Shown: one piece after another, positions 18,083 through 28,081 of the stretch | Position numbering within the stretch: position 1 is the first letter of the stretch | Layout: every line of letters begins with the position of its first letter | Assembly (NCBI RefSeq): GCF_006575665.1 | Contig: NZ_CP041253.1 | Location: 1,493,501 to 1,557,500 of the forward strand | Direction of reading: 5' to 3' | Source of the DNA: Echinicola soli | Lineage (GTDB): Bacteria; Bacteroidota; Bacteroidia; Cytophagales; Cyclobacteriaceae | Length of the DNA stretch: 64,000 nucleotides | Translations under genes and position numbers: made by a program | Notes under the pieces: model-generated | The model's input: only the letters and a program-made list of their open reading frames with translations | Told to the model about the DNA's origin: nothing | Database searches by the model: none

Positions 18083-21079
18083 ATGAAAAAGACCCTGATT
18101 ATCATATTGTCCGTTTTTGCTTTTTTGCTTGTGGTGCTAATCGCCACTCCTTTTATTTTCAAAGATAAGATCGTGGAAAGGATCGACAAGGAAATAGCCA
18201 ATGCCGTGGATGCACAGGTTTATTATGATGTGGATCAGATTGGCCTGAGTGTCCTGAAGCGCTTTCCCAATATTTCTGCGACTGTAAATGAATTTGGTGT
18301 GCGTGGTAATGCGCCCTTTGAAGGTGATACCCTGGCCCATATCAATAACTTTCAAATTGACTTTAATCTTATGTCGGTGATTTTTGGGGACTATCCGGAG
18401 CTGACAGGATTGCACCTGAAAGGGGGGAGCATTTATGTGAAAGTGCTGGAAGATGGTACGGCTAATTACGACATCGCCAAGGATACGGGAGAACCTACAG
18501 TTCCCGAAGAACCTTCAAATTTCAAATTGGGCATTGATCTGATGGAAATAGAAGATGTCAATTTTGTCTACGACGATCGGCAGTTAAAATACTTCATGGC
18601 ACTGGAGGATTTTGACATGGAAGGCTATGGTGACTTTACTACCGATGTGTATGGTCTGGATGGAAAGATCCAGACCAATATCGTGCGGATGGATTTTGAA
18701 GAGGTCAACTATTTGACCAATAAAGTCTTTACGGCTGATACGGAGATCCAAGTGGACATGAACCAAATGAAGTTTACTTTCGGTGAGGGACAGTTTGGTC
18801 TGAATGAATTTTTGTTTGGCATAGATGGCTTTCTGGCCATGCCTTCCGAAGACATAGAGTTTGACCTTACCTTCGAAGGAAGGGAAAATACCTTCAAAAG
18901 TGTCCTCTCATTAGTACCAGGGGTGTATACGGAGTCTTTTGATGGAATCAAGACTTCTGGGACCATGGATTTTGGCGGTTATTTTAAGGGGACTTATAGC
19001 GAAACCCAGTTTCCGGCTTTTGACATTGGTCTGAAGGTAACTGATGGGATGTTTCAGTATCCCGATTTGCCAAAACCTGTCAGCAACATCAATGTGGACA
19101 TGTCTGTGAAAAATGAAACCAATAACCTGGATAACACACAAGTCAATATTCCTGCATTCAACCTTAATTTCGGTTCCAATCCCGTTTCGGGAAGGTTATT
19201 GCTGGAGAATTTGGTGACTTATGATATTGATGGAGCGCTCAAAGGGAAACTGAACCTAGAGGAGCTCACGTCTATCTTCCCAATAGAAGGCATGGAACTG
19301 AAGGGGATATTGGATGTGGATGCTGCCGCCAAAGGCCGCTATGACAGCGTAGCGAAGATCATCCCAGCCATTGATGCCAAGATGACCCTTACCAATGGCT
19401 ATGTGAAAAGCGAGGAGTACCCTGCACCCATCGAAGAGCTGAACGTGCATACTATTATCGTCAATAATAGCGGTAAGATGAATGATTTCTTAGTGGACTT
19501 GTCCAAGTTTGGCTTTAAGCTCGAAGGGGAAGAAGTCAATGGCAATATGGCCATCAGGGATTTGGAAGAGCTCAACTGGGATGGCTCTATTCACGGATCG
19601 GTGGATCTTGGTAAGATCAGTAAGATCTTCCCGATGGAAGAAGTGATCATGGACGGCAAGGTAAAAGCCGATATTGACACAAAAGGAAGCTATGCCGATG
19701 TGGAAGCGGAACGGTATAATCGCCTGGATACCCGGGGACAAGTAAGCCTTACGGATTTTTATTACACCGATAAGGACCTTCCCCAAGGTGTTCGCATCCA
19801 TGAAGCCACAGGGGACTTTAGCCCTCAGGCGATCAACTTAACTAGTTTTGACGCAAGGCTAGGCGAAAGCCCCGTGAAAGCCAATGGTAGCTTGGCCAAC
19901 TATATTGCTTATGTCTTTGAGGAAAATGAAGTACTTTCAGGAAAGCTCAATATCAGCTCTACCAAGTTCAATATTAATGAGTGGATGACCGAAAGCGAAT
20001 CTACAACGGCGGATACCACCGAGCTTCAACTTATCGAATTGCCCCAGAACATTGATTTTACGATGAATGTTCAGGCAGATGAAGTGCTCTATGATGATTT
20101 GGTGTTCAGTGATGCGAAAGGGACAATGACCCTTAAGAATGGTATTTTGACGTTTAAGGATGCCGGGATGCGGACACTGGGAGGTCAGTTGACTCTGAAT
20201 GGAGCATACAATACCCAGGACATCAAAGATCCGAAGTTCAATATGGACTTCAATGTCATTGCCATGAGTATTCAGGAGGCCTTTAAGTATTTTAATACCG
20301 TGAAAGCCTTTGTCCCAATCGCACAGCACTTGGATGGGGATTTTACGACCAACTTCTCCCTGTCAGGAAATTTGGGCCAAGACATGATGCCGGTGCTTTC
20401 ATCATTGGATGGTAGCGGACTGATCAAAGTGGCCCAGGCAGCCCTTCAAAATAGCCAGATTGTAAATGGCATTACTTCACTTACCAAGCTCAAGAATGGC
20501 AATACCATCAATCTCAAGGATATCAACCTACAAGCTGCCATAAAAGATGGTATGCTGGAAGTCCAGCCATTTAATGTGAAATTGTGGGATTATGAGGCTA
20601 AAATACAAGGTAGCACTGGCTTCGATGGCAGTGTGAATTACTTGATCAACATGCAGGTGCCTGCTGGTAAGTTGGGAAGCCAAGCTAATAATCTGCTGGC
20701 GGGTATCGCAGGTACAGAGGCCACAGGAGATACCAAAATACCTGTTGCCATTAATTTGGGTGGGACATATTCTTCGCCAAAGGTGAGTTTGGCGGGAGGA
20801 GATAGCATGGAGGCCATGCTTACCAATGCATTGAAATCCCGCGCGTCGGCTGAGGGCAAAAAGCTTCAAGACCAAGCCCAAGAGCAGTTTAAGGCTCATG
20901 AGGACAGTGCTAAGCAGGAGATGAAGGCCAAGGCTGAAGCAGCCCAAGACAGCGCAAAAAAAGAATTGAATAAAAAGGTCGAGGAAGCACAAAATAAAGC
21001 AGCAGATGAAGTGAAAGATGCTTTGAAAGGACTCTTCGGCAAGTCGAAATCCAAAACGGACACGACCAAGAATAATTAA
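18083..21079 (+). CDS. Large AsmA-like/DUF748-type envelope protein
   Basis: A 998-residue protein with one N-terminal membrane helix (about 4-26) and a long periplasmic region of repeated beta-strand units, as in AsmA/TamB/YhdP relatives now thought to form bridges for lipid transport to the outer membrane. The AsmA N-domain (FNLMSVIFGDYPELTGLHLKGGSIYVK) and the C-terminal AsmA_2-like region (about 660-890) are recognisable. The last ~80 residues are a lysine-, glutamate- and alanine-rich coiled coil (KQEMKAKAEAAQDSAKKEL). The lipid transport role is inferred from the family. Confidence 0.85.
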   Translation: MKKTLIIILSVFAFLLVVLIATPFIFKDKIVERIDKEIANAVDAQVYYDVDQIGLSVLKRFPNISATVNEFGVRGNAPFEGDTLAHINNFQIDFNLMSVIFGDYPELTGLHLKGGSIYVKVLEDGTANYDIAKDTGEPTVPEEPSNFKLGIDLMEIEDVNFVYDDRQLKYFMALEDFDMEGYGDFTTDVYGLDGKIQTNIVRMDFEEVNYLTNKVFTADTEIQVDMNQMKFTFGEGQFGLNEFLFGIDGFLAMPSEDIEFDLTFEGRENTFKSVLSLVPGVYTESFDGIKTSGTMDFGGYFKGTYSETQFPAFDIGLKVTDGMFQYPDLPKPVSNINVDMSVKNETNNLDNTQVNIPAFNLNFGSNPVSGRLLLENLVTYDIDGALKGKLNLEELTSIFPIEGMELKGILDVDAAAKGRYDSVAKIIPAIDAKMTLTNGYVKSEEYPAPIEELNVHTIIVNNSGKMNDFLVDLSKFGFKLEGEEVNGNMAIRDLEELNWDGSIHGSVDLGKISKIFPMEEVIMDGKVKADIDTKGSYADVEAERYNRLDTRGQVSLTDFYYTDKDLPQGVRIHEATGDFSPQAINLTSFDARLGESPVKANGSLANYIAYVFEENEVLSGKLNISSTKFNINEWMTESESTTADTTELQLIELPQNIDFTMNVQADEVLYDDLVFSDAKGTMTLKNGILTFKDAGMRTLGGQLTLNGAYNTQDIKDPKFNMDFNVIAMSIQEAFKYFNTVKAFVPIAQHLDGDFTTNFSLSGNLGQDMMPVLSSLDGSGLIKVAQAALQNSQIVNGITSLTKLKNGNTINLKDINLQAAIKDGMLEVQPFNVKLWDYEAKIQGSTGFDGSVNYLINMQVPAGKLGSQANNLLAGIAGTEATGDTKIPVAINLGGTYSSPKVSLAGGDSMEAMLTNALKSRASAEGKKLQDQAQEQFKAHEDSAKQEMKAKAEAAQDSAKKELNKKVEEAQNKAADEVKDALKGLFGKSKSKTDTTKNN

Positions 21080-21127
21080 TCAAAAGTATATACAGGAAAT
21101 TGTTGATGCTTTGTCCTGTGGGTTTAA

Positions 21128-21173
21128 AACCAAAAAGGGCTACAACTGAGATCAGTTGTAGCCCTTTTTGGTT
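21128..21173. terminator. Bidirectional terminator between convergent genes
   Basis: Perfect stem of about 22 bp (AACCAAAAAGGGCTACAACTGA and its complement) with a 2-base centre. A-tract on one side and T-tract on the other, placed between the AsmA-like gene and the convergent lipoprotein gene. Confidence 0.9.
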
Positions 21174-21189
21174 CTTTAAGTATATCATC

Positions 21190-21762
21190 TTACTCCACTA
21201 CATTTCCTTTTACCGCGATTTCATTAGGAGATAGAAACCAGACTTTTTGTGTGCCTTCCACCGAATAAGTAGAGATTAACCCACTGGATTCATCGATTTT
21301 CAGGGTGCCTGTGGTGCTGGATTCATAAAAGAAGTTCTCAGATTCGGCGACAAAGGTCACCTGCTTCACTTTGTCATTGGCTGAGGACTGGTATGTCACT
21401 CTAATCTCCTTGATGTTTCCTTTGGCTTCGGGCTTTAGGAGGTAGCGTTTTTCCTTTCCTTTTTTCTGCTCTTCATAGGCTGTTGAATTAGCGGCTTTAT
21501 TGATGTCCGCTTGAATGAAGGCATCGAGCTCTTTTCGCCATTGTTCTTTATTGAGGACCACTTCCGTAGATGCTTCTTCACCGTTGATCATGGTGATTTT
21601 ATGGACTTTATGGTCTTTCAGCTCATCGAGCTGGTTGATCACAAAACTTTTGAGCGGAAAATATTTGTCTATTTGGGTCGGATTTGCCAAGGGCTGCTCT
21701 TCTCCTTCATTGCAGGAAAAAAGCAGCCCTAGCATCAGTAGTAATGAAAATAACTTTTTCAA
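21190..21762 (-). CDS. Lipoprotein of unknown function
   Basis: A 190-residue lipoprotein with a clean lipobox (MKKLFSLLLMLGLLFSC, Cys17). The mature part is rich in lysine and glutamate and contains probable beta-strands (IKEIRVTYQSSANDKVKQVTFVAES), but matches no domain I recognise. It starts 8 bases downstream of the gpmI stop and is likely co-transcribed with it; no metabolic link to glycolysis is evident. Confidence 0.7.
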   Translation of the reverse strand: MKKLFSLLLMLGLLFSCNEGEEQPLANPTQIDKYFPLKSFVINQLDELKDHKVHKITMINGEEASTEVVLNKEQWRKELDAFIQADINKAANSTAYEEQKKGKEKRYLLKPEAKGNIKEIRVTYQSSANDKVKQVTFVAESENFFYESSTTGTLKIDESSGLISTYSVEGTQKVWFLSPNEIAVKGNVVE

Positions 21763-21770
21763 AAGACTTT

Positions 21771-23294
21771 TTATTTTAGCAACACATCACCAGTCATTTC
21801 TGCAGGGATGTCTACACCTATCATTTTTAGAATAGTAGGCGCAAGGTCTCCCAACTTCCCGTCATTCACTTCCAACTGGTCTTTCTTGTCAACCATAATA
21901 CACGGAACTAAGTTCGTGGTGTGTGCAGTATTTGGTGTACCGTCTTCATTGAGCATTTTGTCACTATTGCCATGATCGGCGATGACGATGATAGAATAAT
22001 CATTTTTCAGGGCAGTGGAGATGACAGAATTGGTGCATTCATCTACTGCCTCACAGGCTTTTACAGCTGCTTCAAATACGCCTGTATGACCGACCATGTC
22101 CGCATTGGCAAAATTAAGGCAAACGAAATCCGTTTCTCTTTTGTCGAGCTCAACATTGATCTTTTTGGCAATTTCGTATGCGCTCATTTCTGGCTGAAGG
22201 TCATAGGTAGCTACCTTGGGTGAGCTGCAGAGTATGCGGGATTCTCCCTCAAATTCTGATTCACGGCCTCCGCTGAAAAAGAAGGTAACATGCGGGTATT
22301 TCTCCGTTTCGGCAATTCTGATTTGTTTTTTGCCACTTTTGGCCAAGACTTCACCGAGGGTATTTTTGAGGTTGTCCTTTTCGAAAATGACAGAAACTCC
22401 TTTAAAGGTCTCGTCATAATTGGTAAATGTCACATAGTGCAGGTCGAGCTTTTTCATCTTGTAATCTTCGAGATCCTGCTGTGTCAGTACTTGGGTTATT
22501 TCACGTCCTCTATCCGTACGGAAATTGAAACAGATCACCACATCCCCTTCTTCGATCGAAGCGATGGCCTTACCTTTTTCATCTACTTGAACAATTGGCC
22601 GGATAAATTCATCAGTGACGCCATTGGCATAAGACTTACGGATGGCCGCTGGTAGGTCTTTGGATTTTTCACCTTCTCCCAGCACCATGGCATCATACGC
22701 CAATTTTACCCTTTCCCAGCGCTTATCACGGTCCATGGCATAATAACGGCCAATAACGGAAGCTACCTTGCCTACAGATTGTTCACAATGGCGCTCAAGG
22801 TCTTCCAAGAAGCCGAGCCCACTTTTGGGGTCAGTGTCCCTTCCATCGGTAAAGGCATGGATGTAAGGCTCTTCGATGCCATTGGCCTTGGCGGCATCAC
22901 AGAGGCCTTTTAGGTGTTTAATATGGGCGTGCACACCTCCATCAGATACTAACCCGATAAAATGTACCTTTTTTTGGTTTTCTTTTGCTGTGGCAAAAGC
23001 TTCCTTCAAAATTGGATTGTCCTTTAGATCCCCTTCTTCGACAGCTTTATTGATTTTTACCAAATCTTGGTAAACAACTCTTCCGGCACCGATATTCATA
23101 TGCCCTACTTCTGAGTTGCCCATCTGTCCCTCTGGTAAGCCCACCGCCAAGCCAGAAGCATCCAATTTGGCGTGTGGATATTTTTCAAAAAGACTGTCGA
23201 TAAATGGCGTGTTTGCCTTGTCAATCGCAGAAACTTCAGGGTTGGTGGCCAAGCCCCAACCATCCAAAATCATTAGTAAAACTTTTTTATCCAT
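21771..23294 (-). CDS. gpmI: 2,3-bisphosphoglycerate-independent phosphoglycerate mutase
   Basis: Mn2+-dependent glycolytic enzyme interconverting 3- and 2-phosphoglycerate, of normal length (507 residues). It belongs to the alkaline-phosphatase superfamily: DGWGL with metal-binding Asp near the N-terminus, the phosphoserine site in GQMGNSEVGHMNIGAGR, HAFTDGRDTDP, NFANADMVGHTG and IVIADHGNSDKM. Start ATG 23294 is preceded at four bases by a perfect -7 box, so the mRNA may be leaderless. A lipoprotein gene follows 8 bases downstream. Confidence 0.97.
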   Translation of the reverse strand: MDKKVLLMILDGWGLATNPEVSAIDKANTPFIDSLFEKYPHAKLDASGLAVGLPEGQMGNSEVGHMNIGAGRVVYQDLVKINKAVEEGDLKDNPILKEAFATAKENQKKVHFIGLVSDGGVHAHIKHLKGLCDAAKANGIEEPYIHAFTDGRDTDPKSGLGFLEDLERHCEQSVGKVASVIGRYYAMDRDKRWERVKLAYDAMVLGEGEKSKDLPAAIRKSYANGVTDEFIRPIVQVDEKGKAIASIEEGDVVICFNFRTDRGREITQVLTQQDLEDYKMKKLDLHYVTFTNYDETFKGVSVIFEKDNLKNTLGEVLAKSGKKQIRIAETEKYPHVTFFFSGGRESEFEGESRILCSSPKVATYDLQPEMSAYEIAKKINVELDKRETDFVCLNFANADMVGHTGVFEAAVKACEAVDECTNSVISTALKNDYSIIVIADHGNSDKMLNEDGTPNTAHTTNLVPCIMVDKKDQLEVNDGKLGDLAPTILKMIGVDIPAEMTGDVLLK

Positions 23295-23298
23295 GAGG

Positions 23299-23306
23299 CA
23301 AATATA
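23299..23306 (-). promoter_or_regulatory. -7 box abutting gpmI
   Basis: Minus-strand TATATTTG fits TAnnTTTG exactly. Four bases (CCTC) separate it from the gpmI ATG, the same spacing as at lptC. Confidence 0.55.
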
Positions 23307-23471
23307 AAGATTTTAAATACAATGATAGAAAATTACTTTGATTCTGTAGCATAGAAAAGGGACTAATAAAGAGGTACCACTATTAAACGGAACGGATTAG
23401 TTAATAAGCAGTCTTTTGTAAACGATTAATAATGATATTTAGTACCATTTTTTTATTGCTCTAATAATAAA

Positions 23472-23506
23472 AAGGAGGCTGCCCATTGATAATGGGCAGC
23501 CTCCTT
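23472..23506 (-). terminator. Intrinsic terminator of the M23 peptidase gene
   Basis: Perfect 16-bp stem AAGGAGGCTGCCCATT / AATGGGCAGCCTCCTT with a 3-base loop. It lies just past the stop of the M23 gene, with a T-rich run on the minus strand. Confidence 0.85.
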
Positions 23507-23529
23507 AAGGGTTCTTTATTAGGAATAAA

Positions 23530-24828
23530 TCACTCAGTGGCTTGCGTGATCAGCTTGTCTTCTGGATTCTCTTGGTAAGGAATCGAAGCCAATTGATCGG
23601 TTTTTTCTGTTTTCACCCGTTCAAAAGCCATTACATTATCCTTTAAGATCGGGTCGGATGGTGGGATGTCTTCTTTTAGCCAATCTACCTGCTTTCCATG
23701 CTTCCAAAATCTGAAGCACAAGTGCGGCCCTGTAGCCAAGCCGGTGCTTCCCACGTAACCAATGACCTGACCTTGTTTTACACGTACGCCATTGCGAATG
23801 CCGGAGGCGATTTTGGACATGTGCAGGTATTGGGTGGTGTAAGTGCCATTATGTTTTACTTTGACATAATTCCCGTTGCCTCCTGTGTAGCTGGCGGCGA
23901 TGATGGTACCATCACCTACTGATCGGATCTCTGTTCCTCTCGGTGCTGCGTAATCCGTCCCCAAGTGGGCCTTGTAGCGTTTTTGAACCGGATGGTATCT
24001 TCTCAGGTTATATCGGGAGCTGATTCTGGTAAATTTCACGGGGTCTCGAAGGAAAGCCTTTTTGAAACTATTGCCTTCCAGGTCAAAGAAGGATACCTGG
24101 CCGTTTTGCTCAAAAGGAATGGCATAATAGGGCTCGCCCATATGTTCAAAATAGGCGACTTCGATGGGTTCGATGCCGACTACTTGGCCATCAACTACTT
24201 TTTCATTGTACACCACTTTGTATTTGTCGCCTTTTTGGAGGCGCTGAAAGTCCACGCTCCAGCCGTAAAGGTCCGCAAATTCATCGATAAGGTCTGGTGT
24301 GATGCCTTGCTCGGTCATATTGACGTAAAGGGAAGAGGTGATTCTGCCAGCGATTTCCCTTTTGCGTATTTCTACCGGTTTTGCTTCTTTGTAAATGTCC
24401 TTGCCGTCTAATTTGTATACTACAAACTCTGCGGCGTTAGGTTCGTAAATAAAAAATTCTGCTGTGGAGCTGCTATCTTTAGAGGTGAGTACGGTGTATT
24501 TTTTATTGAAGGCAATCTTGCGAACATCAAAAATATCTTTTGATTTCCTGGCGATTTGATCGATGATCTGGTAGGGCACGTCAAAGGGCGCCAAAATCGT
24601 GGATAAGGTTTGGTTTCTGGCTACTTTTCCCTCTACTATATCCAGTTCGTTTACATTAATTCCATAGAGTAAACTCTCTTCCTTAACCGCTTCGTTCTCT
24701 TCTATTTCTATTGCGGTTACTTCTGCATCTACAACTTCACGCTGAGGCTTTAGCTTGGTTTCGTACAAGCCATAACCCGCTGCCGTCAGCAACACGATTC
24801 CTGCTGCTGCGATCCATGTCTTCTTCAT
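23530..24828 (-). CDS. M23 family metallopeptidase (LytM/OapA-like)
   Basis: Periplasmic peptidoglycan endopeptidase or its regulator, 432 residues. The N-terminal helix (about 5-22) is followed by an OapA/LysM-like region (about 65-150) and the M23 domain (about 280-385). Zinc and catalytic positions: H288 and D292 (HLGTD), H336 (YLHMS) and H369 in GPHLCF. The third zinc ligand, normally the second His of the HLH motif, is Cys371. Lineage relatives may share this change, so activity with Cys as ligand is possible but unproven. Monocistronic, with a strong terminator. Confidence 0.88.
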   Translation of the reverse strand: MKKTWIAAAGIVLLTAAGYGLYETKLKPQREVVDAEVTAIEIEENEAVKEESLLYGINVNELDIVEGKVARNQTLSTILAPFDVPYQIIDQIARKSKDIFDVRKIAFNKKYTVLTSKDSSSTAEFFIYEPNAAEFVVYKLDGKDIYKEAKPVEIRKREIAGRITSSLYVNMTEQGITPDLIDEFADLYGWSVDFQRLQKGDKYKVVYNEKVVDGQVVGIEPIEVAYFEHMGEPYYAIPFEQNGQVSFFDLEGNSFKKAFLRDPVKFTRISSRYNLRRYHPVQKRYKAHLGTDYAAPRGTEIRSVGDGTIIAASYTGGNGNYVKVKHNGTYTTQYLHMSKIASGIRNGVRVKQGQVIGYVGSTGLATGPHLCFRFWKHGKQVDWLKEDIPPSDPILKDNVMAFERVKTEKTDQLASIPYQENPEDKLITQATE

Positions 24829-25071
24829 TCCCTAATGTTGATTTTTGGTAATTAAAATGATCTTGTAATAAGTTTAAATTTTGGTCAAATAGCAAGAAGT
24901 TCAGCCATTTTTTACTTTCAATTGGGCGTTTTTGCTAAATCTTTAGATATTAACGAAATAAAAAGGTGTGGATTGTGTTTATAAAGGCGATATTTTTAGG
25001 TTTAAATTACAAATAGGCAGAAAAAAAACAGGATACTTTTTGTCATAATAGTAAACTGTGGATCGAATTAT

Positions 25072-25079
25072 TATCTTTG
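25072..25079 (+). promoter_or_regulatory. -7 box of aspS
   Basis: TATCTTTG matches TAnnTTTG exactly. The predicted start of transcription is near 25083, giving a leader of about 27 bases to ATG 25110. It argues against the upstream in-frame TTG at 25077, which lies inside the box. Confidence 0.6.
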
Positions 25080-25109
25080 GCGACTGGTATTGAATTAAAA
25101 ATTAAAAAT

Positions 25110-26864
25110 ATGCTAAGAACACATACTTGTGGGGAATTGCGGATAGGAGATGTGGGCGAAGAAGTGACCCTTTCCGGATGGGTACAACGGGTACGAAACA
25201 AAGGTGGTTTGGTATGGGTAGACCTACGGGACAGATATGGTGTTACCCAACTGATTTTTGAGGAAGGTTCCAGTGATCAGGTGCTGCTGGAGAAAGCCGC
25301 TTCACTGGGACGTGAATTCGTCATCCAGGCCGCAGGTGAGGTGATCGAGCGAACTTCCAAAAACAATAAAATCCCAACGGGAGAAATAGAGGTGAAGACG
25401 ACTTCACTGGAAGTGCTGAATGCCGCCAAGGTGCCTCCATTTGTGATTGAAGATGAAACGGACGGTGGGGAAGACCTTCGGATGAAGTACCGTTATTTGG
25501 ACTTGAGGAGAAGGATTGTGCGCGAAAAACTTCAGTTGAGGCACCGCATGATGCAGGAAACACGGAAGTTCATGGACGGCTTGGACTTCATGGAAGTAGA
25601 AACTCCCGTACTGATCAAGTCCACCCCTGAAGGTGCACGGGACTTTTTGGTGCCAAGCCGAATCAATGAAGGAGAATTCTATGCATTGCCACAATCGCCA
25701 CAGACTTTTAAGCAGTTGTTGATGGTGAGTGGTTTTGACCGGTATTTTCAGATTGTAAAATGTTTCCGCGATGAGGATCTGCGAGCAGATCGTCAGCCAG
25801 AGTTCACACAGATTGACTGTGAGATGTCCTTTGTGGAGCAGGAAGATATTCTAACGACCTTCGAAGGCCTGGTAAGGCATCTCTTTACGACGGTGAAGAA
25901 GGTAGACCTTGGGGAAGTGGAAAGAATGACTTTTGCTGATGCCATGAAATACTATGGTAACGATAAGCCTGATCTCCGTTTCGATATGAAATTCGTAGAA
26001 CTCAATGATGTGGCCCAGAACAAGGGCTTTAAGATATTTGATGAGGCGGAATTGGTAGTAGGGATCGCCGCCCCCGGAGCGGCCAGCTACACCCGAAAGC
26101 AAGTAGATGCGTTGACAGAATGGGTGAAACGACCCCAGATCGGTGCCAAAGGCCTGGTGTATGTAAAATGTAACGAAGACGGAAGCTTCAAATCTTCCGT
26201 GGACAAGTTTTATAACCAGGAAGACCTCAAGGATTGGGCTGATAAAATGAATGCTCAGCCAGGTGATTTGATACTGGTATTGTCAGGCGACAAAAATGCC
26301 ACGAGGAAGCAACTTTCTGAGCTAAGGCTAAAAATGGGAAGTGACCTTGGCCTAAGGGATAAAAATGTATTCAAGCCACTTTGGGTATTGGATTTTCCAC
26401 TGCTGGAGTGGGATGAGGAGACAGAGCGGTTCCATGCGATGCACCACCCCTTCACTTCTCCCAAGGCAGAAGATTTTCCACTGCTGGAAAAAGACCCTGG
26501 AGCCGTTCGTGCCAATGCCTATGACTTGGTGATCAATGGTGTGGAAATCGGCGGGGGATCCATTAGGATCCATGACCGCGATACCCAAAAGACCATGTTT
26601 AAGCACCTTGGATTTACAGATGAAGAAGCACAGGCACAGTTTGGCTTCTTGATGGAGGCATTTGAATATGGAGCGCCACCACACGGTGGAATTGCCTTTG
26701 GCTTTGACCGGCTGTGTGCGATCTTCGGAGGAAGCGATTCGATCAGGGATTACATCGCCTTCCCTAAGAACAATTCAGGAAGAGACGTGATGATCGATTC
26801 CCCAAGTGCTATATCAGACGAACAGCTAAAAGAGCTGAGTATTCAACTGGCACTGAAGAAGTAA
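25110..26864 (+). CDS. aspS: Aspartyl-tRNA synthetase
   Basis: Class II synthetase charging tRNA-Asp, 584 residues, bacterial type. Anticodon-binding OB fold at about 1-110 ([26 protein letters not shown]), class II motif 1 around [18 protein letters not shown], motif 2 [23 protein letters not shown], the bacterial GAD insertion (about 275-410), and motif 3 [18 protein letters not shown] 25110 is chosen because the longer frame starting TTG 25077 overlaps the promoter. Followed by a 21-bp hairpin at 26891-26942. Confidence 0.97.
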   Translation: MLRTHTCGELRIGDVGEEVTLSGWVQRVRNKGGLVWVDLRDRYGVTQLIFEEGSSDQVLLEKAASLGREFVIQAAGEVIERTSKNNKIPTGEIEVKTTSLEVLNAAKVPPFVIEDETDGGEDLRMKYRYLDLRRRIVREKLQLRHRMMQETRKFMDGLDFMEVETPVLIKSTPEGARDFLVPSRINEGEFYALPQSPQTFKQLLMVSGFDRYFQIVKCFRDEDLRADRQPEFTQIDCEMSFVEQEDILTTFEGLVRHLFTTVKKVDLGEVERMTFADAMKYYGNDKPDLRFDMKFVELNDVAQNKGFKIFDEAELVVGIAAPGAASYTRKQVDALTEWVKRPQIGAKGLVYVKCNEDGSFKSSVDKFYNQEDLKDWADKMNAQPGDLILVLSGDKNATRKQLSELRLKMGSDLGLRDKNVFKPLWVLDFPLLEWDEETERFHAMHHPFTSPKAEDFPLLEKDPGAVRANAYDLVINGVEIGGGSIRIHDRDTQKTMFKHLGFTDEEAQAQFGFLMEAFEYGAPPHGGIAFGFDRLCAIFGGSDSIRDYIAFPKNNSGRDVMIDSPSAISDEQLKELSIQLALKK

Positions 26865-26890
26865 GATTCCGTTTAATAAATGAGTTTCGC

Positions 26891-26942
26891 GCAAAGCCGT
26901 GGAGTAGCCAAGAAAATCAAATTGGCTACTCCACGGCTTTGC
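26891..26942 (+). terminator. Hairpin terminator after aspS
   Basis: Perfect 21-bp inverted repeat beginning GCAAAGCCGTGGAGTAGCC, with a 10-base loop and a weak T-run. Longer than a typical terminator, but correctly placed. Confidence 0.7.
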
Positions 26943-27109
26943 TTTTGATTAGGGGACAAAGTTGATGAAGTGAAAGGCACAATGGAATTTAGCAACCGAA
27001 CATAAATAACTGTCAACAGTTAAATCATAGAGATCCCAATATGATTACATCATAATAAAACAAATAAAATTATGGTTCTATATGATTTACTATGGGTAAA
27101 CTGATTGCT

Positions 27110-27440
27110 AGCGGGTTATGGAGATCGAAGCATCGCGCGGACGGATGAATTTGGGTGCCCATGCTCCTGATGCAGTCGATAATGATATATGTTTTCCGTG
27201 CCCATGGTCAGTACCTACGGCACTGTTAGGATGCTGTATCCAATTTCTGTTACCAAGCTAATGCTCCTAACGGAGCATCCCTGCTTACACTTCTGTCGGC
27301 TAAAATAGTGAGAAGGGAGTCCTGGCCAATGCCGCTGGGCATTTAAGCCTGGTAAGATCAGGGTGCCTCCAGGGGGCTTTGTGCAGTAGGAACAAAACTA
27401 TTTCCCTGCTCTTTCCGCACAAGTGGGACAATCCCGTGAA
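27110..27440. repeat. Decayed palindromic-core repeat region
   Basis: Within the 620-base spacer between aspS and the cyclophilin gene are several degenerate units built around small palindromes: GCTCCTAACGGAGC near 27261-27275, an AGTACCTACGGCACT unit near 27210-27225, GCCGCTGGGC near 27330, and GCCTCCAGGGGGC near 27363. Two units share a preceding TTTTC-GT-CC stretch. This resembles the CTCC-TACGGAG class of repeats seen in Bacteroidota. No ORF or RNA gene recognised here. Confidence 0.45.
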
Positions 27441-27491
27441 TAATTTACACACAGTATCCCATATGGAGCCAAAATTATAGAAGATTGAATC

Positions 27492-28076
27492 ATGAAATAC
27501 ATACTTATTAATTTTATGTTTCTCCTCTTGCTCCTTTCTTGCGCCTGCAGTTCAGAAAGGAAGTATCAAATCGGCCAGATTACTACCCCAAAGGGCGAAA
27601 TGCTCTTTTGGTTGTATGAGGAGACACCTGTACACAAGGCTAGCTTTATTCAACTGGCCAAGGACCATTATTGGGATTCCCTGACTTTTAACAGGGTGAT
27701 CGAAGGTTTTGTGATTCAGGGAGGATGTCCCGACACGCCAGCAGGATTTGGCGGTTCACCGTATTTGCTTAAGCCGGAATTTGTAGACTCTATTCGTCAT
27801 GTCTATGGCGCTGTTGGTGCAGGCCGTGATGATAACCCCGAAAAACTTTCAGCGGGCTGCCAACTGTATATTGTCCATAATAAAGACGGGATTCCGAGGC
27901 TTGATGATAATTATACCGTGTTTGGGCAGATATTTAAAGGATTGGACGTATTGGACGCCATCGCAGAGGTTCCTACTGATTCCACTGACACACCTCTTGA
28001 CGCCATCACCATGGAGGTAAGGGTTATCGAAATGTCAGCATCAGAAGTGGAGGAATTGGGCTATGATGTGCCTTAA
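27492..28076 (+). CDS. Cyclophilin-type peptidyl-prolyl isomerase, lipoprotein
   Basis: Envelope lipoprotein of 194 residues (lipobox near LLLLLSCAC, Cys17 or Cys19) with a single cyclophilin domain: SFIQLAKDHYWDSLTFNRVIEGFVIQGGCP, GAVGAGRDDNPEKLSAGCQLYIVH and YTVFGQIFKGLDVLDAIAEVPTD. The family pattern FHRVI...FMxQGG is kept as FNRVI...FVIQGG, so His is Asn in the first motif, which may lower activity. Convergent with the SPOR-like gene, with only 5 bases between the stops. Confidence 0.9.
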   Translation: MKYILINFMFLLLLLSCACSSERKYQIGQITTPKGEMLFWLYEETPVHKASFIQLAKDHYWDSLTFNRVIEGFVIQGGCPDTPAGFGGSPYLLKPEFVDSIRHVYGAVGAGRDDNPEKLSAGCQLYIVHNKDGIPRLDDNYTVFGQIFKGLDVLDAIAEVPTDSTDTPLDAITMEVRVIEMSASEVEELGYDVP

Positions 28077-28081
28077 AAAGA

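Noticed and set aside
25077..25109. Upstream TTG start for aspS
   Set aside because: Falls inside a perfect -7 box; the family N-terminus fits ATG 25110.
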